Source of the DNA: Thalassotalea_B piscium_A
GTDB lineage: Bacteria; Pseudomonadota; Gammaproteobacteria; Enterobacterales; Alteromonadaceae
Length of the DNA stretch: 64,000 nucleotides
Assembly (NCBI GenBank): GCA_049347715.1
Contig: CP186339.1
Location: 2,170,001 to 2,234,000, forward strand
Direction of reading: 5' to 3'
Shown here: positions 54,625-63,817 of the stretch, one piece after another
How the letters are laid out: each line of letters starts with the position of its first letter
Numbering within the stretch: the stretch's first letter is position 1
Made by a program: the position numbers and the translations under genes
The notes under the pieces: model-generated
Told to the model about the DNA's origin: nothing
What the model saw: only the letters and a program-made list of their open reading frames with translations
Databases searched by the model: none

Positions 54625-55391
54625 TTTAGTGTTCCATCCGAATTGACTTTTTTCTCAGGAATATGAACTTGAAACGTTTTAACAGCATATTTATATGGGA
54701 AACCTTCACGGAAAAAGTATTGCTGCTTAAGGGTGTTTATTTCAGTAGAGCCTCCTTCACAATGCCTCTTGGTTAAACAACTAATTCCACCTATAAAATC
54801 GACAAACCTAATACTATTAATTCCCCTTTTTTGCATAAGGGTATCCAAACCAGGTTCATAATCTGCAGCTTGCACAGCGTGCCAACGGTGCATAAAAGCA
54901 ACAACACGATATTCTTTCGAGCTATTTAAAATATTAGCTATGTTATCAGCCCATATTTGATTACGGCGGGTATGAGTACTAAGACATTTTTTATCTACAT
55001 ACTGGTCATAAACACACTCTTCATCCATTGTCGCCATCATTTCCTGTGAAATATCTAGAGCTACAATTTTTAAACCAATATCTTGTGCTGCTTTAGCTAA
55101 CTCACCATAAGCTTTTGGGACTAAATACCCCCAATCCCAGTTTTCATCGAAATATCGCTGAATTTCTTTGAAACCTTTACCATTACGTTGATATAAGTCT
55201 ATTTTGTCTTGCATAAAACGAGGTAACATTTCCATTGCAAAGTGAGTAAAACCAAGCGTTTTAAATTGTTTTAAAGCCTTAACCGCTTCATATTTATAGC
55301 CTGGCGTATTGTGACTTGACTCACCAAGAATGATTAAGCGGGCATTACCCGCCATTGTTCTGTAATTAACGTCCGTGTTTATCTTATTCAT
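54618..55391 (-). CDS. ChaN/EreA-like (TIKI superfamily) protein
   Basis: A 257-residue protein with the signature LIILGESSHNTPGYKYEAVKAL and FAMEML of the ChaN/erythromycin esterase-like fold, plus MHRWHA near residue 170 with possible metal- or heme-binding His. There is no signal peptide, unlike ChaN lipoproteins. Four or five Cys occur in the middle and C-terminal part. Enzyme type (metalloprotease-like or esterase) cannot be read from sequence. Forms an overlapping pair with the TPR-like gene. Confidence 0.6.
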   Translation of the reverse strand: MNKINTDVNYRTMAGNARLIILGESSHNTPGYKYEAVKALKQFKTLGFTHFAMEMLPRFMQDKIDLYQRNGKGFKEIQRYFDENWDWGYLVPKAYGELAKAAQDIGLKIVALDISQEMMATMDEECVYDQYVDKKCLSTHTRRNQIWADNIANILNSSKEYRVVAFMHRWHAVQAADYEPGLDTLMQKRGINSIRFVDFIGGISCLTKRHCEGGSTEINTLKQQYFFREGFPYKYAVKTFQVHIPEKKVNSDGTLKW

Positions 55392-55440
55392 TATATATCC
55401 TTATGTTTATTCAATTATTACTTAAATAGTAGGTTAAAAA

Positions 55441-55760
55441 AACAATATAACTTACACCATGCTGCTTCAGATTGAGTATTTGCAAGTGTGTCTTTATTTT
55501 CCTTTAACCACGAATTAAATTCTTCTGTGGTTGTAAATTGATAACCCGTACCAGGCCTGTAACTATAACTTTGTCGTCAAGACAGATGGTAAGATAAATA
55601 GGTTTATCGTTGAAAATAGCGCCCTCACTATGCTCAACAAACACCTCATAATTAATACGCTAACGCGATTCACCTTTTAAGTCGTTAATATATCAGCTGA
55701 AACAACATGTTTGTCTGAACTATGTTTTAAAGTTCTATATGATTCACGTTTGTGCGACTG
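55441..55760 (-). pseudogene. Decayed paralogue of the immunity-like lipoprotein
   Basis: Reading the minus strand across frames gives SSDKHVVSADILTT, then GESR-stop-RINYEVFVEH, then PIYLTICLDD, then RPGTGYQFTTTEEFNSWLKE and AWCKL. These align in order with SAQVLATYRGKAQKNINFEMYVERG, PIYIALCMDN, PGTGSQFSTSEAINTWLTK and NWCN of the lipoprotein at 49037-49480. At least two frame breaks and one internal stop are needed, so the gene is broken. The signal-peptide end is missing or unrecognisable. A remnant of an orphan immunity gene is the likely origin. Confidence 0.8.
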
Positions 55761-55792
55761 TCCTTGTTAAATTATTTAGTAGAGCAAATAAA

Positions 55793-56293
55793 TCAAGAAT
55801 ATTTAGCCGCTATTTTTTTAAGCTCATCTAACAAACCATTTTTCAACATAGTATTAGGAATATTCCAACTATGAGGAGACATATTAGAAAGATAACTCCC
55901 CCGGTTCCCATTCCAAATATTTAAACCAGGTAAGTTTTCAGCACAACAATGTACCATGGCGTTTATGCCGATGGTTTCTCCATCAAACTCAGCGGTAGTA
56001 CTGCGTTCAAAGGCTGAAAAACCACCTTCATCTGGCTTTTTAAAAAAGCCATTTTCTATTCGGTCAATAATCCATGGTAATGCAATTAATGGGTACTCCG
56101 ATTGTGTATACCTTCTTTTTTTATCCATTTTAGAATAAAAATCAGTCGATACAACCAAGTAATGACCTTTTTTAATGAGTAATTTTTTTTTATCTGGAAA
56201 CATTTCATAATTAAGTGTTGATAATATTTGCTCATCACTTTTTAGGTTATTGTGATCAATCAACCCTAAGGGTTTGTGTATAACATTACTCAA
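55793..56293 (-). CDS. Candidate immunity protein for the Rhs toxin
   Basis: A 166-residue soluble protein that I do not recognise. It starts with TTG; AAGGA stands 8 bases upstream and there is no other start for 30 codons. The start is 5 bases after the Rhs stop codon, the standard place for the cognate immunity gene. No signal peptide, so the toxin should act in the cytoplasm. Aromatic-rich C-terminal part with paired cysteines (HCCAEN). Function inferred from position only. Confidence 0.68.
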   Translation of the reverse strand: MSNVIHKPLGLIDHNNLKSDEQILSTLNYEMFPDKKKLLIKKGHYLVVSTDFYSKMDKKRRYTQSEYPLIALPWIIDRIENGFFKKPDEGGFSAFERSTTAEFDGETIGINAMVHCCAENLPGLNIWNGNRGSYLSNMSPHSWNIPNTMLKNGLLDELKKIAAKYS

Positions 56294-56298
56294 TTTCT

Positions 56299-59200
56299 TT
56301 ATCCTTTAATAGGGGTTAAGTGTATGGTGGTAACATTGTTCATTTCAGCAATAGTCGGTGGATCATTTTCAAGCGTTAAGGTTTCAACTACACCATGGTT
56401 ATTACCTGTATGTCGGCACTGTGTCATACCATCACCAGTAAATTCATGGTTTGCACCAAACTCAGTTCTGAGTGCATGGCGTGCAGCAAACTTTTGTTGT
56501 TGATTTTTTTCTAGTGAGCTCGTAAATATCTCTTGATCTTCTTCATCAAACTGATTTAAATCATTTCCCCAATAGTCTTCCATATGCACAGCATATTGTT
56601 TTTGGTAATCCGAATTAAGCACGCCCCTAATCGCGTCATGATATTGTGGTTCTAATTGTTTTATTGCAGGCTCTTCCAATTTATCCCAAGTAGGCACAAA
56701 AGTGTTTTCTCCAAACAAGGTTAAGTCTTCTCCACGATCTACAATATGTAGCACATAATCTTTTTTGGGATCGTAGCCTGTCGCCAATAAGTCAGCAATA
56801 ATTTGTGGATCACTATCAGCATTTTCTAACATATCAAAACTTGTCGCCCACATAGCCACTAAACCATTATCTTTTTGATAAGCCAACTTAGCATCACTAT
56901 TATTGTTCACTGGTTGAAAACTAACCAGAAAGCGTGCTTCACCTACCGAGCCATCTTTTGACTTTATTACTAGTTCTTTATCACTATATTTAGCCTTATA
57001 ACCATTTTTAATGATATTTTCTCTGGCAGTATTTAACCTCTCCTGACATTCTTCTAAAGACTTTGGCTCTAGATTAGGCTCAGGTTTATCCTCTGCAATT
57101 AATTGTTCAGCTGTACCTGAATTAATATGCTCAACCATTTCATCGGCAGTGTAAGGCGAATCAACTAAGTGAGTAATTGCAATGAGTTTTTGAGCTAAGT
57201 CAGGACTTATGTTGTCACTATTTTTGATTGCCTCAGCAACTTTTGCTTGTCCTTCTTTGCACAACAACCCAAACGGATCTACCCAGTTAATAGGATTAGG
57301 TGCATATTGATAATGGTTAATACCACCTACTAACCCTATCGGGTCTTGGTTGATAAAACGTTTCTGTTTCGGGCAGTAATAACGAAAGCGATTATAGTGC
57401 AGTTTTGATTCTTCATCAAAATACTGCCCTTGAAAACGTAGTGGGTTTTCAATTAGGTTAGTGAAGGTATTTTCTTCGTTATTAACTGATTTTTGGTTAT
57501 CCGTTACTATTTTATTTTGGAACTGACAACCAAATTCATCACTGTCGTTGCGCCATACTTGTGTTGCATTGCTATCCGTTAAACAAATCGGTGTGCCGAG
57601 TTGGTCTAGGTGATAGTAGTAAATTTCATCCTGTTTGATTAACGCTATCGGTAAAAAAGTGTCAGGTTGGTAAACAAACCAGGTGAATTTGCCGTTTTGA
57701 TGCTCACCAATGAGTTGGTTGTTATCCCAAATAAAATCGATTCTGCCCTGTTCGGTAATTTTAGCGCTTCGTCGACCTAAGGCATCGTATTCATAATGAG
57801 TGAGTTTGCCATTATGGTTGAGCTGTTTTAATTGATTCAGTGCATTGTAAACACGTTGTTGTTTATTGCCTTTACCTAAAAGTGATGTTTGATTACCACA
57901 TTCATCAAAACGATAATCTATACCTGCAAAGCGGTGTAATTGGTCGTTTACAACTAGAATATCATTGCTATTACCACCATTTTCACTAGCGGCTTTATCA
58001 GTACCATTAACTGTACTGAGTGGATTTCCAAACGCATCCCATTGGTAGTGTTTTTCCTGCGCTACTTGCTCTGTATGCTGGTTAGACTCAGCTTTAGTAT
58101 TTGACTGTTCTTTATCAATAGGTCGTAATACTTCACCGGTATTAAGGCTGCTGTTGCTCGCTTGTTTAACACTCGTTGAAATTAACTGACTCAAGCTATT
58201 ATAACGAAAGGTTTTGTCTTGCTGTGAATGAGTTAACGCTTGAGTGCTAGTTTTCTGCTGCAATGCCGTTAGCTGATGTTTATTGTCGTATTGGTAGGTA
58301 CGTAACTCTGCAAAAGTATTATTCGTACTTTCCTGCCACTGCTGCTCAGTTAACCGAGAATACACATCAAATTCTTGAGTTAATTGAATACCATTACCTA
58401 AAGACTGTCGGGTGTTCAGCCCTGCTTTGTTATATTTAAAATTAACTAAAGACTGTGCCTGTTCTTTACTTTCAGCGGTTGCACTGACATAACTCACTTG
58501 ACTTAATTGCCCGTGTTCAGTGTATTCATAACACAGTTGATTACCATCAGGTAATTGTATACTGGTACGTTGTCCTAGCTCATTATACTCATAATTAAGT
58601 TGCCAATGGCTTTGTTGGCTAGCGCTTAATTGGCCGTTGTCATGGTAAGTTAAATTAACTGTACGTTCGCTATTATGTGCACGCACTAAACGCCCTATTT
58701 TGTCATACTGAAAATAATTTTTATGACTGTGCTGATTTCTTCCTGGGCTGTTATCTTGGGTTGGCGCTTGACTCGCACTTTGTTCAATAATTCGCCCTAA
58801 ACTATCACGTTTAAGACGAATAAAACGTAAGTCGCTGTCGTTGACACTCGCTAATTGGTCGTTCGCATCGTATTGGTAGGTTTGTTTTCTACCATCAAAA
58901 CCGATTAATTCGACTGGTTTTTCCGTTGGGCTATACCGTAATTGATATGTAGCACCATCACTGCGTTTTATCTGGGTTAAATTGCGTTCGTTATCATAAT
59001 CGTAAGCAAGCCAACTACCATCAGGAAAGGTTTTTTTAGTCGGCTGTGATAAACCTTCATATTGATAAATCGTCAACTCTGGCTTACTCGTTAAGGTAAG
59101 CGCGTCACTTTGTTGTTGCGAATTTAATTCTTGGATACTTAGCAAACGTCCTGCATTATCGTATGAAAACGTTTTAACTATTTTATTATTTGGTTCTGAA

Positions 59201-61146
59201 TGTGGGTAACTACATTGTTCGCTTATTAACCCATGACTATTTCTTTTATACTCAGTCACTAAACCTTGAGTATTAATTTCAGCGTTTATACGTCCTAAGT
59301 TATCATAACTAAAGCGCGTTAAGTTATTAGCCACTTGTTTAGCTAATAACTCCCCATCAATGCTCCAATGGTAGAGTGTTTTTATACCTTGTACGTTTGT
59401 TTCACTTTCCAGTTTACCTTGCTCGGTATAGGTGTAAGTATGTTTTCTACCGTCAGGTGTAATAGTAGCAAGTAGTCGACCAGTAGCATCATATTGGCGT
59501 TTATGTTGTCGGCCTAAAGCGTCAACTGTCGTTATACGTTGTCCTAAACCATTATAATGATAATACGTTTTGTTACCCATGGCATCGGTTTGACTAGCTA
59601 ACTGCCCCTTAGGGTTATAAGAAAATTCAGTGTAATTCCCGTTAGCATCAGTAATTTTTATCTTGCGTCCGAAGGCGTCATAGTCTGTATAGGTAGTATC
59701 ACCATTATTATTGGTATAAGCCGTAAGTAAGCCTTGGGCGTTATGAACGAAACGCTCAGTATGGCCTAAACTATCGGTTGAGGTACTTACTTGTTGATTA
59801 GCCCCTTTCTCATTAATGGTCTGATATGTAAACTTATAATGGTAAGTATCATTATCTCCCCATTGTTCTATACATTTTCCTTTTGCTCCTTCGCCTAGCC
59901 ATGAAAAATGATGACTAAAACCGGAGGCACGTGTACGACAAGCTAATAGCAGATCTTGACGGTATCGGTAGCGCTCTGTATTTTGTTGGCTATTGGTTGC
60001 ACTCACCATAGCTTGTGCATCATTGTATTCATAATGGGCTAATAGCGGCGTTTGTAGTATTTTTTTATTATTATCATCTAGTCGATAGGCCGCAATTTTA
60101 ACAACATTATTCTGACGGTTATATTGAAGCGCAATCCCCCGTTTTGGGCTATTAGATAAATGTGTTAAGCGCTGCTTATCATCATAGTGTAGGGTTATAC
60201 TTTGCCCTAAGTGATTACTAATGTTGTCTAATAACCATACATAGTTTTCTTCTTTCTGATTTTTATTTGTTTTTACGCTTGGCTCTATACGCTGCTTTTT
60301 AAACGTCCAATGGCTCTCATCAGGCTTAATCAAAACCTGTTTGCCATCAAGTTGATGAAACAGAGCTAAACCTGAAGAGGTTTGATAACTTGTTTGACCG
60401 GGTTTAACTTGGTCAAACACATGTACTGCACCTTCTTCATCTGTTAATTCAAACCAATGTTTACCTACTTTTTTAGGGCCTACTTTGGGTGGTGCTTTGT
60501 AATGTGCTACCAGTTGCACATTAAAGTTGTGTCGCCAACCGTAACCTAAGCCAACATTATTATTTATTTTACTTGAGCGATAAAGGCGACGCCAAGTAAT
60601 AGGTACTAACCCTTGATAGGTAAAATCATCTAAGCTAAGTATTTCTTCACCGCTAAGCATAGAAACGGGATCGCTTCGACATTCTTGATCATTTATTGGT
60701 ACTTCAGTTGGGGTATGATTACTAGCACTGCCACTTTCCGCTGAGTTAGTTGGTTTTTTACCTTGATTACTTTGTTTAACAACCGGCTTTTTCGCTTTAC
60801 TACTCGCACTTGCTTTAGGCGCAGCCTCTTCGGTTGAATAATGCAAAGATAATTGCGGCTTTTCGCAATATACATGTAAAAGTTCACGATTGATGGCATC
60901 ACACAATTTAGGCGCAACTTGTCTTGCTTGTGCATTGACGGAAATCCCCACTTGGCTAAGCAAACTGCAGGCTTGAGCTAATGCATTAACATCTTGAGCA
61001 AAATGGGGAGAAATTTCGTCAACTAACGCTTGGGATAGACTCCCGCCACCAGACGCTAGTCCGTAACCACTAGGAGCTTTCATGCTTCGTGGTAATACAA
61101 CGATCCGGCGATTACGGCCTTTAAACTGAAAATACTGCACGCTCAT
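56299..61146 (-). CDS. Rhs polymorphic toxin with unrecognised C-terminal domain
   Basis: A 1615-residue Rhs protein. Residues 1-150 are an N-terminal region with an Ala/Lys/Ser-rich linker. DPVSMLSGEEIL (about 158-170) begins the DUF6531/RHS shell, followed by many YD repeats (GRLxxxxxxDGxxxxYxY type) and the RHS core with HLDQLGTP, FRYYCPKQKRFINQDPIGL and WVDPFGL (ending at residue 1294), where the shell is autocleaved in characterised Rhs proteins. The last 321 residues (57264 to 56299) are the variable toxin; I see no known nuclease or transferase motif. No signal peptide. PAAR and accessory genes upstream point to type VI delivery. Confidence 0.92.
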   Translation of the reverse strand: MSVQYFQFKGRNRRIVVLPRSMKAPSGYGLASGGGSLSQALVDEISPHFAQDVNALAQACSLLSQVGISVNAQARQVAPKLCDAINRELLHVYCEKPQLSLHYSTEEAAPKASASSKAKKPVVKQSNQGKKPTNSAESGSASNHTPTEVPINDQECRSDPVSMLSGEEILSLDDFTYQGLVPITWRRLYRSSKINNNVGLGYGWRHNFNVQLVAHYKAPPKVGPKKVGKHWFELTDEEGAVHVFDQVKPGQTSYQTSSGLALFHQLDGKQVLIKPDESHWTFKKQRIEPSVKTNKNQKEENYVWLLDNISNHLGQSITLHYDDKQRLTHLSNSPKRGIALQYNRQNNVVKIAAYRLDDNNKKILQTPLLAHYEYNDAQAMVSATNSQQNTERYRYRQDLLLACRTRASGFSHHFSWLGEGAKGKCIEQWGDNDTYHYKFTYQTINEKGANQQVSTSTDSLGHTERFVHNAQGLLTAYTNNNGDTTYTDYDAFGRKIKITDANGNYTEFSYNPKGQLASQTDAMGNKTYYHYNGLGQRITTVDALGRQHKRQYDATGRLLATITPDGRKHTYTYTEQGKLESETNVQGIKTLYHWSIDGELLAKQVANNLTRFSYDNLGRINAEINTQGLVTEYKRNSHGLISEQCSYPHSEPNNKIVKTFSYDNAGRLLSIQELNSQQQSDALTLTSKPELTIYQYEGLSQPTKKTFPDGSWLAYDYDNERNLTQIKRSDGATYQLRYSPTEKPVELIGFDGRKQTYQYDANDQLASVNDSDLRFIRLKRDSLGRIIEQSASQAPTQDNSPGRNQHSHKNYFQYDKIGRLVRAHNSERTVNLTYHDNGQLSASQQSHWQLNYEYNELGQRTSIQLPDGNQLCYEYTEHGQLSQVSYVSATAESKEQAQSLVNFKYNKAGLNTRQSLGNGIQLTQEFDVYSRLTEQQWQESTNNTFAELRTYQYDNKHQLTALQQKTSTQALTHSQQDKTFRYNSLSQLISTSVKQASNSSLNTGEVLRPIDKEQSNTKAESNQHTEQVAQEKHYQWDAFGNPLSTVNGTDKAASENGGNSNDILVVNDQLHRFAGIDYRFDECGNQTSLLGKGNKQQRVYNALNQLKQLNHNGKLTHYEYDALGRRSAKITEQGRIDFIWDNNQLIGEHQNGKFTWFVYQPDTFLPIALIKQDEIYYYHLDQLGTPICLTDSNATQVWRNDSDEFGCQFQNKIVTDNQKSVNNEENTFTNLIENPLRFQGQYFDEESKLHYNRFRYYCPKQKRFINQDPIGLVGGINHYQYAPNPINWVDPFGLLCKEGQAKVAEAIKNSDNISPDLAQKLIAITHLVDSPYTADEMVEHINSGTAEQLIAEDKPEPNLEPKSLEECQERLNTARENIIKNGYKAKYSDKELVIKSKDGSVGEARFLVSFQPVNNNSDAKLAYQKDNGLVAMWATSFDMLENADSDPQIIADLLATGYDPKKDYVLHIVDRGEDLTLFGENTFVPTWDKLEEPAIKQLEPQYHDAIRGVLNSDYQKQYAVHMEDYWGNDLNQFDEEDQEIFTSSLEKNQQQKFAARHALRTEFGANHEFTGDGMTQCRHTGNNHGVVETLTLENDPPTIAEMNNVTTIHLTPIKG

Positions 61147-61213
61147 CCTATGAAAAACCTTATTTGTCCGTAAATTTGATTTAGCTTATGTTTTGTCGTC
61201 ATTTTACTATCTG

Positions 61214-62272
61214 TCATGCTTCATCCCATGAATACAGAACAACACCTTGATGAAGTGTGTCTGACACTTCAAGCTGTAATACATTTCCTTGTAAATATTC
61301 AAGTTTATAACCATTAATTATATGTAAAAAGTTATATAAACCCGTCAAACAGCCCAATTCACCGGTAAACAAGCCCGTTTGACAAATACTCGTGCGCTCG
61401 TCTATACACTGTGACAATTGGAAATATGCATCTAACCATGAATTGTGTAATTTTTCATTACCATTACCTGGTAAATATAAATGGGTAAACATACCCGCCT
61501 TGGTTTGTTCATCTTTTTTATTTTGTAAGTGTGTAACTGATTCATTAAATAACAGTTCAATAGTTGAATTTAACTGCTTACTCGGTGCCACACTATTTTG
61601 AATAAATTCAATATTTATTCCTTCGTTTGCTGGTTGTATTTGACACAATATCGCGCCTTCCGAAGGTATTATCCCTTGGTCACTTTCTGATGAAACTAAA
61701 GCGTTATCAGCTATAATTTTTGGAATGTCATACCATAAAGTATCAACACTAATAAAAGTAACTGTCTGATTAGCTTCTTGTTGCAACTTGTCATCTTTTT
61801 TAATCTCTTCAAATAACGTTTTAGCCGCAGCTAAAGCGATAGGAAATGATGCTCGACCAAACGGAAATATTTGGCTTTGAGGATGACTAAACAAAAAAGG
61901 CAATGCCGTTTTTAATTCTCTGGCGAAATAAGCCAAGGTTTGATGATTATGAATCTCTTCGTCATTAACCTCAGGTTCATGAGTAAAAGGTTCTATAAAC
62001 TCAGGTAATAATAAGAATATTGGTGTATCAACTGGCTCTTCGCCCCCTTCATGCTCTACTTGTAATAACAATTGTTTGATTAAATAGATGCACCGCGACA
62101 CTTTATTCGTATTTGAAAATTGCTCAGGTAAAGAACAAAAATAACTGGCATATTGGGTATTATTAACCGTAATTATTGATTCATCGGCAGGAAGATGCGG
62201 TAAGTTTATCGCATGCTCTGTTGTTGATTTAGCACCAATGAGTATATGACTATTAAGTAAGTTCAATTTCAT
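61214..62272 (-). CDS. Thiolase/ketoacyl-synthase-like accessory protein of the Rhs operon
   Basis: A 352-residue cytoplasmic protein. A segment near residue 175-215 (FISVDTLWYDIPKIIADN, then GIIPSEGAILCQI) resembles the VDS...IPGEAA pattern of degenerate ketoacyl-synthase-like proteins found in Rhs/PAAR operons. No catalytic Cys-His-His triad is visible, so it is probably a scaffold or loading chaperone. It overlaps the upstream gene by one base and precedes the rhs gene by 67 bases. Confidence 0.6.
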   Translation of the reverse strand: MKLNLLNSHILIGAKSTTEHAINLPHLPADESIITVNNTQYASYFCSLPEQFSNTNKVSRCIYLIKQLLLQVEHEGGEEPVDTPIFLLLPEFIEPFTHEPEVNDEEIHNHQTLAYFARELKTALPFLFSHPQSQIFPFGRASFPIALAAAKTLFEEIKKDDKLQQEANQTVTFISVDTLWYDIPKIIADNALVSSESDQGIIPSEGAILCQIQPANEGINIEFIQNSVAPSKQLNSTIELLFNESVTHLQNKKDEQTKAGMFTHLYLPGNGNEKLHNSWLDAYFQLSQCIDERTSICQTGLFTGELGCLTGLYNFLHIINGYKLEYLQGNVLQLEVSDTLHQGVVLYSWDEA

Positions 62273-63462
62273 TAACTGACTTCCAAGCCATTTACGTGAT
62301 GAACATAAGGCTCATCACACTGATGTTGCTTATGTAGCATGGCAACATAGCGGTGCCATTGACTCCCTGACTTTAAGACTTTATCAATTTGCTTTGCTGT
62401 TAACGCCTCTCCATTAAGTAATCGATTATCATGTTCATCTTGTTTAAACGCTATTTCAAGTATTGGTAATCGGTTTTGCCATGCATTGAGTATTTTTGCC
62501 CCGTAATATACTAAATCTTTTTGACGTTCATATTGATCACTATTAAATTGAACATTCAATGGAATAATTGCATCTAGCTTGTCACCAAGCAAAAGCCTTA
62601 ACCCTTTATAAGCATCAAGAACATAATCTGGCTGCTGTAAATATTGCGCAAGAAATGGAATAAATTTAGCGTAGCCACTTAATGCCATAGCATGGATTAT
62701 TGAAGGAATAAAAGCTTCATCAACACTTAAGTAATTAACTAATTGTGTTATGTCATGTTCAGAAAGTGAGGTTATATAGCAATTAAATAACCGCGTTTGT
62801 AAAAGGTCTTGTTCAATAAATTGTTCAGTAAGTATCTGTACATCAATGTAATTATCAGACAATACATCAATAGTTAACCAGCTTAAGGGTGACAACCTTA
62901 TTTTATTTGTTTTTCTGTTAGCTCCATCTTTATATTCTGGCGCCATAACATTTAAAAATTCATTAAGGGTTTTACGAGAATATAAATAAAACACTATCTG
63001 TTGAAATAATGCTTGTTGGCGTGATAATTCATTAGGTTCTATGGTTCGATAGAATACATTTGATGCGATAGCGTCTAGTCCAAAATCAAAAGTGAAGGAT
63101 AATTTATCCCCTAACAATTGGGCTACTGCTAATGAAAGCATTTGTAATTGATGATGTTTACTGGTGAAAAGAGCGGGTAATAACTCAGCTTGCATTTGTG
63201 GCGCAATAATCAATTTCAAAGATAAAATAAGGGCGAGATCATCATCGCTATATTCATGTTCTCCGTGCAATTGAGCAATTATTTGATCGGTATTTTGAGC
63301 ACTAACAAGACAGCTATTATCATTTTCATTTTGCATGAGTCTAACAGCCGTAAGTAATTTTCGGGTGTTATCGACATTATTTTCTTTATGGCAGTAAAAA
63401 CTGAAGCTTAACGCAGAGCGTTGAGCCATTAATTGAGATAACTGCACTGTTAACTTATCCAT
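62272..63462 (-). CDS. HEAT-like T6SS accessory protein, TIGR02270-like
   Basis: A 396-residue soluble, mostly helical protein. The middle and C-terminal parts contain HEAT-like helical pairs (IIHAMALSGYAKFIPFLAQYL, DAYKGLRLLLGD), and the end LLNGEALTAKQIDKVLKSGSQWHRYVAMLHKQHQ resembles the C-terminal block of the TIGR02270 family, which accompanies PAAR and Rhs genes. Probably an adaptor in effector loading. Assignment is by pattern only. Confidence 0.6.
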   Translation of the reverse strand: MDKLTVQLSQLMAQRSALSFSFYCHKENNVDNTRKLLTAVRLMQNENDNSCLVSAQNTDQIIAQLHGEHEYSDDDLALILSLKLIIAPQMQAELLPALFTSKHHQLQMLSLAVAQLLGDKLSFTFDFGLDAIASNVFYRTIEPNELSRQQALFQQIVFYLYSRKTLNEFLNVMAPEYKDGANRKTNKIRLSPLSWLTIDVLSDNYIDVQILTEQFIEQDLLQTRLFNCYITSLSEHDITQLVNYLSVDEAFIPSIIHAMALSGYAKFIPFLAQYLQQPDYVLDAYKGLRLLLGDKLDAIIPLNVQFNSDQYERQKDLVYYGAKILNAWQNRLPILEIAFKQDEHDNRLLNGEALTAKQIDKVLKSGSQWHRYVAMLHKQHQCDEPYVHHVNGLEVS

Positions 63463-63526
63463 AAAGCTACATACTCAAAACAGAGAATATAGGTAGTTAC
63501 CTATATTTCTTTGTGATCCTTTTATA

Positions 63527-63817
63527 TTAACCAATTAATACTGTTGGGTTTCCAACAACTATTTTACCACCATGAGCAGTTCCATCACCCATACGAGCCG
63601 CAGGTTTACCATTTATTTTCACTGAGCTTGAACCCGCATTAATCGAATCAGGAGGACCAACACAGATAAGTGTGTCGCCTTTTCTGGCTGCTGGTAGGCT
63701 ACCGATCAATACATTGGGCGATCCAACAACAATTGGCCCCCCTACATGGGGTACAGGCCCAGGGTTTACCTTAGGGCAAACATGCATATGAGTAATAGTG
63801 GCAGCTGGCATTCCCAT
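63527..63817 (-). CDS. PAAR-domain protein, T6SS spike tip
   Basis: A 96-residue protein made only of a PAAR domain: the N-terminal PAATITHMHVCPKVN, two PxxG-type repeats (GGPIVVGSPNVLIG and GGKIVVGNPTVLIG), and the zinc-site His and Cys residues (HMH near 10-12, C14, C52, H83). It would form the cone on the VgrG spike that carries the Rhs protein. First gene of the PAAR - HEAT-like - thiolase-like - Rhs - immunity series, all on the minus strand. Confidence 0.92.
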   Translation of the reverse strand: MGMPAATITHMHVCPKVNPGPVPHVGGPIVVGSPNVLIGSLPAARKGDTLICVGPPDSINAGSSSVKINGKPAARMGDGTAHGGKIVVGNPTVLIG

